Shown: one piece after another, positions 53,095 to 62,161 of the stretch
Layout of the letters: each line of letters opens with the position of its first letter
Numbering within the stretch: the stretch's first letter is position 1
From: Roseovarius amoyensis
GTDB taxonomy: Bacteria > Pseudomonadota > Alphaproteobacteria > Rhodobacterales > Rhodobacteraceae
Reading direction: 5' to 3'
Assembly: GCF_003260265.1 (NCBI RefSeq)
Contig: NZ_QITQ01000001.1
Span: 310,001-374,000, forward strand
Length of the DNA: 64,000 nucleotides
Position numbers and translations under genes: made by a program
Notes under the pieces: generated by a model
Databases searched by the model: none
The model's input: the letters and a program-made list of their open reading frames with translations, nothing else
What the model was told of the DNA's origin: nothing

Positions 53095-53883
53095 TTAGCC
53101 GCCTCGGACGAGACCCGCGAACTTGTTAAAGATCACCTCGTTGGCGCAGATCACCTCGCCATCGGCAAGGATATCACGCCCCTCGCGCAGCGGATCGGCC
53201 AGCCCACCCGCCTCGCGCACGATAATCAACCCGGCGGCGATGTCCCAGGCGTTCAGGCGGCGTTCCCAGAACCCCTCGTAGCGACCGGCGGCGACATAGG
53301 CCATGTCCAGCGCCGCCGAACCCCAACGCCGCACCCCGGCGCAGGACGGCATCAGGCGCGCCAGTTCCTGCAACGTCTGCGGCAGGTCCGAGCGCCCGCC
53401 AAAGGGCACGCCGGTCGCAAAAAGCGCCTCGATCATGCGCGCACGGTTCGACACCCGCAGGCGGGTTTCATTCAGCCACGCGCCCTCGCCCTTTTCGGCC
53501 CAGAAAAGTTCATCCTTGGCCGCGTCGAAAACGACACCGGCCACCACTTGGCCCTTGTGTTCGAGCGCGATCGAGATCGCCCAGTGCGGCAGCCCGTGCA
53601 GAAAATTGGTGGTCCCGTCCAGCGGATCGACGATCCAGCGGCGGGTCGGGTCCTCGCCCGGCTCTTCGCCGCCCTCTTCGGCCAGCCAACCGTAATTGGG
53701 CCGCGCGCCGCGCAATTCGTCATGCAGGATCTTTTCGGCCGCGATGTCGGCACGACTGACGAAATCACCCGCCCCCTTCATCGAGGATTGCAGGTTCTCC
53801 ACTTCGCGGAAATCCTTGACCAGCGACCGCCCCGCCTTGCGCGCCGCCTTGATCATGATGTTGAGGTTGGCGCTGCCGTGCAT
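53095..53883 (-). CDS. suhB: Inositol monophosphatase family protein (SuhB)
   Basis: The protein has 262 aa. The metal/phosphate motifs are present: WIVDPLDGTTNFLHGLPHWA and LNAWDIAAGLIIVREAGG, plus EEGGEE (catalytic Glu). SuhB dephosphorylates myo-inositol-1-phosphate and related compounds, and in enterobacteria it also assists rRNA antitermination. Downstream it faces the GFA gene. Upstream (plus-side) is a 319-base gap with a long hairpin. Confidence 0.93.
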   Translation of the reverse strand: MHGSANLNIMIKAARKAGRSLVKDFREVENLQSSMKGAGDFVSRADIAAEKILHDELRGARPNYGWLAEEGGEEPGEDPTRRWIVDPLDGTTNFLHGLPHWAISIALEHKGQVVAGVVFDAAKDELFWAEKGEGAWLNETRLRVSNRARMIEALFATGVPFGGRSDLPQTLQELARLMPSCAGVRRWGSAALDMAYVAAGRYEGFWERRLNAWDIAAGLIIVREAGGLADPLREGRDILADGEVICANEVIFNKFAGLVRGG

Positions 53884-53975
53884 CTCAAGGCTCCAATGTC
53901 GAGGATCAGGGCGCGCGTATACGCCGGGGCGCCCAGACTGGCAAGGGGGCGCTGGCCGCCGACGGCGCGCTGTTT

Positions 53976-54001
53976 GGGTATTTGAAACCAGAAAGTAGCA
54001 G
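53976..54001. repeat. Short intergenic repeat copy
   Basis: Read on the minus strand, CTGCTACTTTCTGGTTT is nearly identical to the 3' arm of the hairpin at 54141-54157 (CTGCTTCTTTCTGGTTG). With the 5' arm of the hairpin this makes three related copies in 180 bases. It suggests a family-specific dispersed intergenic repeat. Confidence 0.55.
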
Positions 54002-54069
54002 TAACGAATTCTTAATCCTGCGTCTCCAGAGTCATTGCCGCGGTACAGGCTGGGGAGCCGATGACCGCA

Positions 54070-54154
54070 CCAGGAAGAAGCAGCCCTGCCGGCCGGCGCG
54101 ACCAGATAGTGTGGCGCGTGCCGGTCAGGGCGCTTCGACCCTGCTTCTTTCTGG
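54070..54154. repeat. Long imperfect hairpin element between suhB and DUF3592
   Basis: The outer stem is CCAGGAAGAAGCAG (54070-54083) with CTGCTTCTTTCTGG (54141-54154), 14 positions with one G-T. Inside, CCCTG pairs with CAGGG (54126-54130), and CCGG and CGCG (54093-54100) pair with CGCG and CCGG (54115-54124) around a 14-base loop. The 3' side has a ten-base bulge. Nearly thirty base pairs in an 85-base element is well above random. Neither strand has a convincing gene; it may be a structured RNA, a miniature mobile-element-like palindrome or a double terminator. The rest of the 319-base gap is otherwise featureless. Confidence 0.6.
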
Positions 54155-54202
54155 TTGAAGATATCCCGGTCGCGTCTGTGCCGTTTGCGCCCCGGCCCGC
54201 CG

Positions 54203-54937
54203 TTACTCGGCCCGGTCGCCGATGTCGCCGGCCCACCAGCTGCGCTTGAGTCCCTGATAGATGCGTACAGGGGCGCCGGGGCCGAACCCCTCCAACTCTT
54301 CAGCCTTGTGCAGCAGGCTCTTTCCTTCGCGTCCCTGCCCGTCGCGCCACTTCAGCCGGTAACGGGGGCGGTTGTTGACCCTGACCGAGGTGCGAAAAAC
54401 CTCTGTCACCTCTGCTGTCTCAAAGGCGCCATAGCGGCGCGCGCGCACCGCCTCGACCACCCAGCGCCCGACCACCCAGAAAAGCCCCAGCCAGATCGCG
54501 CCCAGAACCATCATGACGATCTGCAGGATGCGCGCGCCGCGGGCGTTGCTGCCGCGGGTGATCTCGACCTTTTGCGGCGCGCTTTCGAGGTACCACAGGT
54601 CGATCTCTTCGCCTTCGATGGCGCGGTGATACTCACCCTTGCTGACCGATTTGCTCATGGCGATCCGTTCGCCGGCCTGCGTGCTGAATTCAAGGTCCAG
54701 CCAACGGGTGATGGTCTTGTCGCCGTCAGAATCGGTGCTTTCGGTGATGTATTTCTCGGTCACCAGCGCCAGCGTGTGCCGGCCCTCGGCCTCGAACCGT
54801 TTGGCGGTGACGAACATCAACTGCCCGATCAGGGCCATCACCAGCAACGGCACGCCCAGTCCAATGACGAACCAGCCGCCCATTTTCAGAAACAGGCGCC
54901 ACATCGGCACCGGGGAAAGGGGCGTATCGCCGGTCAT
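54203..54937 (-). CDS. DUF3592 membrane protein
   Basis: The protein has 244 aa with two membrane segments (about 13-40: LFLKMGGWFVIGLGVPLLVM and 138-162: LQIVMMVLGAIWLGLFWVV). Between them is the DUF3592 beta-domain (ALVTEKYITESTDSDGDKTI, ITRWLDLEFSTQAGERIAMS), and the second domain repeats the pattern (AEVTEVFRTSVRVNNRPRYR). The function is unknown. It is divergent from valS. The start at 54937 is the ATG closest to the first membrane segment. Confidence 0.85.
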   Translation of the reverse strand: MTGDTPLSPVPMWRLFLKMGGWFVIGLGVPLLVMALIGQLMFVTAKRFEAEGRHTLALVTEKYITESTDSDGDKTITRWLDLEFSTQAGERIAMSKSVSKGEYHRAIEGEEIDLWYLESAPQKVEITRGSNARGARILQIVMMVLGAIWLGLFWVVGRWVVEAVRARRYGAFETAEVTEVFRTSVRVNNRPRYRLKWRDGQGREGKSLLHKAEELEGFGPGAPVRIYQGLKRSWWAGDIGDRAE

Positions 54938-55063
54938 GCGCCCGATCCTGCGACAAAGACCCGCAAAATCCAAGTGCCGGCATAACGGCTTTCCCTTGGC
55001 GCGCACATTCGCTATTCGGGGCGCGATCCTTTTGGGGCAATACACGCAAGGGAAGCGCGAGAG

Positions 55064-58039
55064 ATGGCGATGGACAAGACATTCGACGCCAAACAGGCCG
55101 AGGGCCGCATCTACGACGCCTGGGAAAGCGCCGGGGCCTTTCGCGCCGGGGCCAATGCCAACCGCGACGAAACCTTCTGCATCATGATCCCGCCGCCCAA
55201 CGTGACCGGCAGTCTGCACATGGGGCATGCCTTCAACAACACCTTGCAGGACATCCTGGTGCGCTGGCACCGGATGCGGGGTTATGACACGCTGTGGCAG
55301 CCCGGGCAGGACCATGCCGGCATCGCCACGCAGATGGTGGTCGAACGCCAGCTTGCACAAGAGGGCAAGCGCCGGACCGATTTCACGCGCGAGGAATTCC
55401 TGGCCAAGGTCTGGGAATGGAAGCAGGAATCAGGCGGCACGATCATCAACCAGCTCAAGCGGCTTGGGGCCTCGTGCGACTGGTCGCGCAACGCCTTCAC
55501 CATGTCCGGCGCGCCCGGCGCGCCCGAGGGCGAAGAGGGCAATTTCCACGACGCGGTGATCAAGGTCTTTGTCGACATGTACAACAAGGGCCTCATCTAC
55601 CGCGGCAAGCGGCTGGTGAACTGGGACCCGCATTTTGAGACCGCGATTTCGGACCTCGAGGTCGAGAATACCGAGGTGCCGGGTTCGATGTGGCACTTCA
55701 AGTACCCGCTGGCGGGGGGCGAGACCTATACCTATGTCGAACGCAACGCCGACGGCAATGTCGTGCTGGAGGAAGAGCGCGACTATATTTCCATCGCCAC
55801 GACCCGGCCCGAAACCATGCTGGGCGATGGCGCGGTGGCGGTGCACCCCTCGGATGAACGCTACGCGCCAATCGTGGGGAAACTTTGCGAAATCCCGGTG
55901 GGGCCCAAGGAACACCGGCGGCTGATCCCGATCATCACCGACGAATACCCCGACCCGAATTTCGGATCGGGCGCGGTCAAGATCACCGGCGCGCATGACT
56001 TCAACGACTACGGCGTCGCCAGCCGCAACAACATCCCGATGTACCGGCTGATGGACACAAGCGCGCATATGCGCAGCGACGGCGCGGATTACGCCACCTG
56101 CGCGAAACGCGCGCAGGAAATTGCCGAGGGCGCCGATTTCACCGTCGAAGAGGTGGACGCGCTGAACCTCGTGCCCGACGACCTGCGCGGGCTGGACCGC
56201 TTTGAAGCCCGTGAAAAGGTGGTCGATCAGATCACCAGTGAAGGTTTGGCGGTCATGGTTGAAAATGATCAAGGCGAACTGGTCCCGCTTGTGGATAAAA
56301 AGCCGATCATGCAGCCGTTTGGTGATCGCTCGAAAGTCGTAATCGAACCTATGCTGACCGATCAGTGGTTCGTCGACACCGCCCAGATCGTCGGGCCGGC
56401 CATCGACGCGGTGCGCAGCGGCGAAACCACGATCATGCCCGAATCCGACCGCAAGGTGTATTTCCACTGGCTGGAAAACATCGAGCCCTGGTGCATTTCC
56501 CGCCAGCTGTGGTGGGGGCATCAGATCCCGGTGTGGTATGGTCGTCGCGCGAAAGACGGAGGTGGTTACGAGAATCTGAAAAGCACAAGAGACATGATTT
56601 GTTGCGCTTCAGAGCAGCAGGCCATTGAGTGGGCAAAGGCGAACTACTCAAACGACAAAATCGTCGTTCTACAGGAACCGCCTAGCAGCAATGACGATGC
56701 AGTATTTTCAGATCCGGAAGCCGAATACATTTGGCGCGACCCCGACGTGCTCGACACCTGGTTTTCCTCCGGCCTCTGGCCCATCGGTACACTGGGCTGG
56801 CCCGAGGACACGCCGGAGCTGAAAAAATACTTTCCCACCAACGTGTTGATCACCGGCTTCGACATCATCTTCTTCTGGGTCGCTCGGATGATGATGATGC
56901 AGTACGCCGTCGTCGGGCAGCGCCCGTTCGATCATGTCTACGTTCATGCCCTCGTCCGTGACGAGAAGGGCAAGAAGATGTCCAAGAGCCTGGGCAACGT
57001 GCTCGACCCGCTGGAGCTGATCGACGAGTACGGCGCCGACGCGGTGCGCTTTACCCTGACGGCGATGGCGGCGATGGGGCGTGACCTCAAGCTTTCGACG
57101 CAACGCATTGCCGGCTATAGGAATTTCGGCACCAAGTTGTGGAATGCCGCGCGTTTCGCCGAAATGCATGGCGCGACCGGATCGATCGGCACCATCCCGC
57201 AGCCGAAAATCACCGTAAACCGTTGGATCGTCGGGGAAACTGCCAAGGTCCGTAATATCGTCGATCTGTCACTTTCCGAGTTCCGCTTCAACGACGCGGC
57301 CAATGCGCTCTATGCCTTTGTCTGGGGAAAGGTGTGCGATTGGTATGTCGAGTTTTCCAAGCCCCTGCTGATGGACGGCACCGAAACCGAGCAGGCCGAG
57401 ACCCGCGAAACCATGGCCTGGGTAATTGACCAATGCCTGGTGCTGCTGCACCCGATCATGCCCTTCATCACCGAAGAGCTGTGGCAGACGCTGGGCAAGC
57501 GCGACAAGATGCTGGTGCATGGCGACTGGCCGACCTACGGGGACGAACTGATCGACGCCGACGCCGACCGGGAAATCAACTGGGTCATCTCGCTGATCGA
57601 GGCGATCCGTTCCGCCCGGGCGCAGGTGAACGTGCCGGCCGGGCTGCAGGTGCCGGTGCTGGTGACCGAGATCGACGCGGCGGGCGAACAGGCCTGGGAG
57701 CGCAACGAGGCGATGATCAAGCGCCTCGCGCGGATCGACAGCCTGACGCGCACCGACACCCTGCCCAAGGGCGCGATCACCATCCCGGTCGAGGGCGGCG
57801 TCTTTGCCCTGCCCGTGGCCGACCTGATCGACGTGGCGGCGGAAAAGGCGCGGCTGGAAAAATCCGTGGCCAAGCTGGAAAAGGAAATCAACGGCCTGCG
57901 CAAGCGCCTGGACAACCCCAAATTCGCCGAAAGCGCCCCCGCCGACGTGGTCGAGGAAACCCGCGACAACCTGCGTGCCCGCACCGCCGAAGAAGCCAAG
58001 CTGCGTGATGCGTTGAACCGGCTGGCGGAAGTGGCCTGA
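55064..58039 (+). CDS. valS: Valyl-tRNA synthetase
   Basis: Charges tRNA-Val; 991 aa. The HIGH motif is [15 protein letters not shown] and the KMSKS loop is [10 protein letters not shown]. The editing domain (about 210-380) and C-terminal coiled coil ([24 protein letters not shown], residues 925-990) are present. Two blocks, about 56240-56345 and 56530-56740, are clearly lower in GC and use different codons than the rest; the second covers a variable connective region ([18 protein letters not shown] to [13 protein letters not shown]). The frame is intact, so the enzyme should be functional. The blocks look like imported DNA. Confidence 0.96.
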   Translation: MAMDKTFDAKQAEGRIYDAWESAGAFRAGANANRDETFCIMIPPPNVTGSLHMGHAFNNTLQDILVRWHRMRGYDTLWQPGQDHAGIATQMVVERQLAQEGKRRTDFTREEFLAKVWEWKQESGGTIINQLKRLGASCDWSRNAFTMSGAPGAPEGEEGNFHDAVIKVFVDMYNKGLIYRGKRLVNWDPHFETAISDLEVENTEVPGSMWHFKYPLAGGETYTYVERNADGNVVLEEERDYISIATTRPETMLGDGAVAVHPSDERYAPIVGKLCEIPVGPKEHRRLIPIITDEYPDPNFGSGAVKITGAHDFNDYGVASRNNIPMYRLMDTSAHMRSDGADYATCAKRAQEIAEGADFTVEEVDALNLVPDDLRGLDRFEAREKVVDQITSEGLAVMVENDQGELVPLVDKKPIMQPFGDRSKVVIEPMLTDQWFVDTAQIVGPAIDAVRSGETTIMPESDRKVYFHWLENIEPWCISRQLWWGHQIPVWYGRRAKDGGGYENLKSTRDMICCASEQQAIEWAKANYSNDKIVVLQEPPSSNDDAVFSDPEAEYIWRDPDVLDTWFSSGLWPIGTLGWPEDTPELKKYFPTNVLITGFDIIFFWVARMMMMQYAVVGQRPFDHVYVHALVRDEKGKKMSKSLGNVLDPLELIDEYGADAVRFTLTAMAAMGRDLKLSTQRIAGYRNFGTKLWNAARFAEMHGATGSIGTIPQPKITVNRWIVGETAKVRNIVDLSLSEFRFNDAANALYAFVWGKVCDWYVEFSKPLLMDGTETEQAETRETMAWVIDQCLVLLHPIMPFITEELWQTLGKRDKMLVHGDWPTYGDELIDADADREINWVISLIEAIRSARAQVNVPAGLQVPVLVTEIDAAGEQAWERNEAMIKRLARIDSLTRTDTLPKGAITIPVEGGVFALPVADLIDVAAEKARLEKSVAKLEKEINGLRKRLDNPKFAESAPADVVEETRDNLRARTAEEAKLRDALNRLAEVA

Positions 58040-58042
58040 GCC

Positions 58043-59149
58043 ATGGCCGGGCCGCGCTATACCGCCCTGATCGACGGCTTGCCGGCCAGCGTGCCCTTTG
58101 TCGGCCCCGAGGAACTGGAACGCGCGCGGGGCGAGCCGTTCAGCGCCCGGCTGGGCGCCAACGAAAGCGTTTTCGGTCCCTCGCCCAAGGCGTTGGAGGC
58201 GATGCAGGCAGAGCTGGCGCATGTCTGGAAATACGGCGATCCCAACAGCCATGACCTGCGCGCCGCGCTGGCCGCACATCACGGCGTGGCGGTGGAAAAC
58301 GTGCTGGTGGGCGAGGGTATAGATGGGCTGCTGGGCAACCTGGTGCGGCTCTTGATCGAGCCGGGCGACGTGGTGGTCACCTCCGACGGGGCCTATCCGA
58401 CCTTCAATTACCATGTCACCGGGTTCGGCGGTGTGCTGAAAACGGTGCCCTATCGGGATGACGCCGAAGACCCCGATGCCCTGGTTGCCCACGCGGCAGA
58501 GACCGGCGCCAAGATCGTCTATGTCGCCAACCCAGACAACCCGATGGGCAGCTGGCACCAAGGCGAGGCGATTGCCGCCGCGCTGGATGCACTGCCCGAC
58601 GGGTGCCTGATGGTGCTTGACGAGGCCTATGTCGAATTCGCGCCCGAGGGCACCGCCGCGCCGGTGGCCGCCGATGACCCAAGGGTGATCCGCATGCGCA
58701 CCTTTTCAAAGGCTTACGGCATGGCCGGGGCTCGGGTGGGCTATGCGCTGGGGCAGACCGACCTGATCCGCGCCTTCGACAAGATCCGCAACCATTTCGG
58801 CATGAACCGGGTGGCGCAAGCGGGTGCACTGGCGGCGTTGCAAGATGGAGCCTGGCTGGCCCATGTGCAGGCCGAGGTCGCCAGGGCGCGCGAGGAAATC
58901 ACCCGCATTGCGGAACAGAACGGGCTGAGCGCCCTGCCCTCTGCCACCAACTTTGTCGCCGTGGATTGCGGCGGTGACGGGGTGCTGGCCAAGCGCATCG
59001 TTCAGGCGTTGGGCGCACGCGGGGTCTTTGTTCGCATGCCCTTCGTTGCGCCGCAAAACCGCTGTATCCGCGTCAGTTGCGGCCGCCCGCAGGACCTGGA
59101 CATTCTGGCCGAGGCTCTGCCCGGTGCGCTTGCAGAGGCCCGCGGCTGA
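58043..59149 (+). CDS. PLP aminotransferase, HisC-like fold type I
   Basis: The protein has 368 aa. It matches the histidinol-phosphate/aromatic aminotransferase group: RLGANESVFGPSPKALEAM, YGDPNSHDLRAAL, VLVGEGIDGLLGNLVRLL, ANPDNPMGSWH, VLDEAYVEFAPEG and the PLP-lysine motif RMRTFSKAYGMAGARVGYAL. It starts three bases after the valS stop, so it is probably in the same transcript. It is unlinked to other his genes. The exact substrate (histidinol phosphate or aromatic amino acid) is uncertain. Confidence 0.9.
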   Translation: MAGPRYTALIDGLPASVPFVGPEELERARGEPFSARLGANESVFGPSPKALEAMQAELAHVWKYGDPNSHDLRAALAAHHGVAVENVLVGEGIDGLLGNLVRLLIEPGDVVVTSDGAYPTFNYHVTGFGGVLKTVPYRDDAEDPDALVAHAAETGAKIVYVANPDNPMGSWHQGEAIAAALDALPDGCLMVLDEAYVEFAPEGTAAPVAADDPRVIRMRTFSKAYGMAGARVGYALGQTDLIRAFDKIRNHFGMNRVAQAGALAALQDGAWLAHVQAEVARAREEITRIAEQNGLSALPSATNFVAVDCGGDGVLAKRIVQALGARGVFVRMPFVAPQNRCIRVSCGRPQDLDILAEALPGALAEARG

Positions 59150-59171
59150 ACCGCACGTCCTGCAATTTTTT

Positions 59172-59199
59172 CTGACAGGCGCCGATTTTGCGCTAAAAT
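59172..59199 (+). promoter_or_regulatory. Promoter of the 60-aa membrane protein
   Basis: CTGACA (59172-59177) and TAAAAT (59194-59199) are separated by 16 bases. Transcription would start at about 59206, exactly at the ATG, so the small mRNA should be leaderless. Confidence 0.6.
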
Positions 59200-59205
59200 C
59201 GGGTC

Positions 59206-59388
59206 ATGAAACGCGGGGTTCTGCCAAAAGCACCCAACTACACCAATGCTGCACTTGTGATGGCCTTGGTCAATCTTTTGTGGATATTTGCCGTGCTCTG
59301 GGCAGTTTTCGGCATGCCAGTGGTGCTGGCCATCGGGTATGTGCTGAACTTGGCGATCTCGCGCTTTAGCCGGCGCGCGGGCGCCTAG
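59206..59388 (+). CDS. Small membrane protein, 60 aa
   Basis: The protein has one long or two short hydrophobic segments (ALVMALVNLLWIFAVLWAVF and PVVLAIGYVLNLAI), a basic N-terminus (MKRGVLPKAPNY) and a basic C-terminus (RFSRRAGA). A sigma-70-like promoter ends seven bases before the ATG. It overlaps the convergent aminotransferase gene by four bases. I do not recognise a family; the promoter and composition support it being real. Confidence 0.65.
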   Translation: MKRGVLPKAPNYTNAALVMALVNLLWIFAVLWAVFGMPVVLAIGYVLNLAISRFSRRAGA

Positions 59389-60584
59389 GGCGCCGCGATC
59401 ACCCCTGCGGCGGCGGCCAGGGCGCCGGAGCCGTGCACGATATCCAGCGCCTGCATACCCGCCTCCATCGCACCCAGGACCCCCAGCACCATATGCGCAT
59501 TGACATGCCCCATGTGGCCGATGCGAAAGGCACCGTCGGCGCCGGGGTCGGCGGCGCTTTCCATGCCCAGCCCGATGCCCAGTGTGACACCTGTGTGCTG
59601 TTCCATCCAGCCGCGCAGGCGGGTGGCGTCTGGTGGGTTCAGCGCCAGCGCCGTCACCGCGCGACTGCGATGCGCCGGGTCGGCGATGTTCAATCTCAGC
59701 GCGCCGCCCTGCCCCCATGCCTCGCACGCGGCCCAGATGGCGTGCGCCAGGCGTTCGTGCCGGTCCCAGACGGCCTCGACCCCCTCGGCATGAATGATGT
59801 CCAGCGCGGCGCGCAGCCCATAGAGGTGATGGGTTGGTGCGGTACCCCCGAAATACTGGTAGAACCGTTCGGGCGCGGCGCGCGGCACCCAGTCCCAGTA
59901 TTTCGACACGACAGACAGCCGGGCGCGCGCGCTGGCGGCACGGTCGTTGAAAAAGACAAAACCCAGCCCCGGCGGCAGCATCAGCCCCTTCTGGCTGGCG
60001 GCGACGGCGACATCGGCACCCCAGTCATCCATCTCGAACCGGTCGCAGCCCAGCGAGGCGATGCAATCGGCCATCAGCAACGCGGGATGACCACCGGTGG
60101 CGTCGATCGCATGGCGCAGGCCGGCGATGTCGTTACGCAGGGAACTGGCGGTGTCCACATGGGTGGCCATTACCGCCTTGATGCGCCCATCGGTATCGGC
60201 CCTGAGCGCGGCCTCGACACGGGCCGGGTCGGCCGGGGTCCGGGTGCCGCAGTCGATCAACTCGACCTCCAGCCCGCGGGCTTGGGCGATCTCGGCCCAG
60301 CCGTGGCCGAAACGCCCGGTGGCCACGACCAGCACGCGTTCACCCGGGGCGACGGTGTTGGCCAACGCTGCCTCCCACGCGCCGTGACCGTTGGCGATGT
60401 AGATCGCGACGTCGCCCTCGGTCCGCGCGACGCGCTTCAGATCGGGGATCAGCCCGGCGGTAAGATCGACGATCTCGCCCTCGTAGATGTTGGGCGCCGC
60501 GCGGTGCATGGCCCGCAACACCGCGTCGGGCACCACGCTGGGGCCCGGTATCGCCCGGTAGGGCCGCCCGCCGGCATCGGTCAT
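59385..60584 (-). CDS. Class V PLP aminotransferase (serine/alanine-glyoxylate type)
   Basis: The protein has 399 aa. The N-terminus RAIPGPSVVPDAVLRAM is that of the alanine/serine-glyoxylate aminotransferase family. VMATHVDTASSLRNDIAGLR, MADCIASLGCDRFEMDDWGADVAVAASQKGL (shown in part; the PLP lysine is in AASQKGLMLPPGLGFV) and YWDWVPRAAPERFYQYFGGTAP follow. Relatives use glyoxylate as acceptor, including the serine-pathway and beta-hydroxyaspartate-pathway enzymes. The donor cannot be read from the sequence, and no bhc or serine-cycle genes are adjacent. Confidence 0.9.
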   Translation of the reverse strand: MTDAGGRPYRAIPGPSVVPDAVLRAMHRAAPNIYEGEIVDLTAGLIPDLKRVARTEGDVAIYIANGHGAWEAALANTVAPGERVLVVATGRFGHGWAEIAQARGLEVELIDCGTRTPADPARVEAALRADTDGRIKAVMATHVDTASSLRNDIAGLRHAIDATGGHPALLMADCIASLGCDRFEMDDWGADVAVAASQKGLMLPPGLGFVFFNDRAASARARLSVVSKYWDWVPRAAPERFYQYFGGTAPTHHLYGLRAALDIIHAEGVEAVWDRHERLAHAIWAACEAWGQGGALRLNIADPAHRSRAVTALALNPPDATRLRGWMEQHTGVTLGIGLGMESAADPGADGAFRIGHMGHVNAHMVLGVLGAMEAGMQALDIVHGSGALAAAAGVIAAP

Positions 60585-60734
60585 CTGGGTAATCTCCTGT
60601 TACTTGCCGGACGGACCTTACGCCGCCGCGCGACGGCGTCAATCGCCCGCGCGCCGCTTGCCTTGTGCGCCGGTTGCCCCTAGACGGGTCGCGCCCGATC
60701 AGCGGGGCGCAGGACGTGGAGCGCAAAAATCGCA

Positions 60735-61418
60735 ATGAAGCTTTTCAAACGGATCGCCGACTGGGAACGGGATCTGCGCGCCCATTACAATACCGATCTT
60801 TCGACGCCCGAGAACCGCCGCCGCGCGCACATCTACAACCTGTGGTTCGATCACGCCGTTCTGCGCACGATCTGGACCAATTTCGACGAGGTGGCGCCGG
60901 GTGTCTATCGCTCGAACCAGCCGACGCATCGCCGGTTTGAAAAGCTCAAGGCGATGGGCATAAAGTCGATCCTGAACCTGCGCGGCGCCGGCGGTGCTGC
61001 CCACTACCTGGTCGAAGAGGAAAGTTGCCGCGAACTGGGGCTGAACCTGGTCAACGTCACCTTTCACGCCCGCCACGCCGCCCCGACCGGGGATATTCTG
61101 AAGGTGATCGAGGCGTTCCGCACCATCGAGCGCCCCTTCGTGATGCATTGCAAGTCGGGCGCCGACCGCGCCGGTTTTGCCTCGGCCATCTATCTGATCG
61201 TGATCGAGGGCCGCCCGGTATCCGAGGCGCGGCGTATGCTGAGCGCGCGCTACATCCATTTCCATTGGACGAAGACCGGCGTGCTGGATTACATCCTCGA
61301 CCTTTACGAGGCCCGCAACGCGCGCGATCCGATCTCGTTCGAGGATTGGGTCGCCAGCGAATACGATTTCAAGGCGGTGCAACAGGCGTTCAACGAAACC
61401 AAGCGGACGATTTTCTGA
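60735..61418 (+). CDS. Tyrosine/dual-specificity phosphatase family protein
   Basis: The protein has 227 aa. The catalytic loop HCKSGADRAG (C139, R145) has the CX5R form. The N-terminal half contains VAPGVYRSNQPTHRRFEKLK and MGIKSILNLRGAG, as in the DSP-like bacterial phosphatases. The general acid may lie in the TFHARHAAPTGD loop. The substrate may be protein, lipid or inositol phosphates. It is divergent from the class V aminotransferase. Confidence 0.9.
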   Translation: MKLFKRIADWERDLRAHYNTDLSTPENRRRAHIYNLWFDHAVLRTIWTNFDEVAPGVYRSNQPTHRRFEKLKAMGIKSILNLRGAGGAAHYLVEEESCRELGLNLVNVTFHARHAAPTGDILKVIEAFRTIERPFVMHCKSGADRAGFASAIYLIVIEGRPVSEARRMLSARYIHFHWTKTGVLDYILDLYEARNARDPISFEDWVASEYDFKAVQQAFNETKRTIF

Positions 61419-61424
61419 GGGCCA

Positions 61425-62096
61425 TTAATACCGCCTTACCAGCCGCGCCGGGTCTGCGCCGCACAGATAGCACACCAGCAGCCACAGGTTGCGCGCGCCC
61501 CGCCTGAACCAGCCATCGCGGACATATCTTTCGGCGTTCGTGGTCACCGTCGCGGGCAGGACCACCAGCCGCCGCCCCAGCCGCCGCGCCAGGGCCACAT
61601 CCTCCATCAGCGGAATATCGGGGAACCCGCCCGCGCGGTCATATTCGGCCCGCGTGATCAACAGCCCCTGGTCGCCATACGGCAGATGCAGCAGACGTGT
61701 GCGCAGGTTGGCCCACCCCGCCACCAACCGCGCCGCCCTGCCCCCACGATCGAAACGCAGGCGGAAACAGGCAGGCCGGCCCGTGGGCAGATGCGCCTGC
61801 ACGCATCCCGCCCAGTCCGGCGGCAACACCGTGTCGGCATGCAGGAAAAGCAGCCACTCCCCCCCCGCCACTGCGGCCCCGCGCTGCAATTGCCCGCCGC
61901 GCGACGGCGCGCCACGAACGATAACCGCCCCCGCCGCTCTGGCCAGCGCCAGCGTGTCGTCATCCGACCCGCCGTCCGAGACCACGATTTCGTGCACGAG
62001 GCCCGTCTCCTGCGCCTCAAACAGCGCCGACAGGCTGCGCGCCAGCCCCTGGCCCGCGTTCAGCGTCGGGATTACCACCGAAAGCCCTGGTTGCAT
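61425..62096 (-). CDS. Family 2 glycosyltransferase, TIGR04283 type
   Basis: The protein has 223 aa. It starts LSVVIPTLNAGQGLARSLSA and has IVVSDGGSDDDTLALARAAG, the Mn/UDP-binding LFLHADTVLPPDWAG, LPYGDQGLLITRAEYDRAGG and FPDIPLMEDVALARRLGRR. This order and the C-terminal LCGADPARLVRRY match the family annotated as TIGR04283, members of which are linked to arsenosugar synthesis in some cyanobacteria. It is not adjacent to the arsenic operon (36 kb away) or to a radical SAM enzyme, so that link should not be assumed. Confidence 0.88.
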   Translation of the reverse strand: MQPGLSVVIPTLNAGQGLARSLSALFEAQETGLVHEIVVSDGGSDDDTLALARAAGAVIVRGAPSRGGQLQRGAAVAGGEWLLFLHADTVLPPDWAGCVQAHLPTGRPACFRLRFDRGGRAARLVAGWANLRTRLLHLPYGDQGLLITRAEYDRAGGFPDIPLMEDVALARRLGRRLVVLPATVTTNAERYVRDGWFRRGARNLWLLVCYLCGADPARLVRRY

Positions 62097-62161
62097 GCTG
62101 TTACCCTGTTCCCCCGCCCATCAACGCATATATTACACCCACGAACCAAATAGGAGGCGGG

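Noticed and set aside
60620-60639. ACGCCG/CGGCGT dyad upstream of the class V aminotransferase
   Set aside because: Six-base stem in very GC-rich sequence with a GC-only loop; expected by chance.
61425-62096. Direct functional link of the glycosyltransferase to the arsR-arsP operon
   Set aside because: The two loci are 36 kb apart with no shared regulatory sequence visible; kept only as a question to check.
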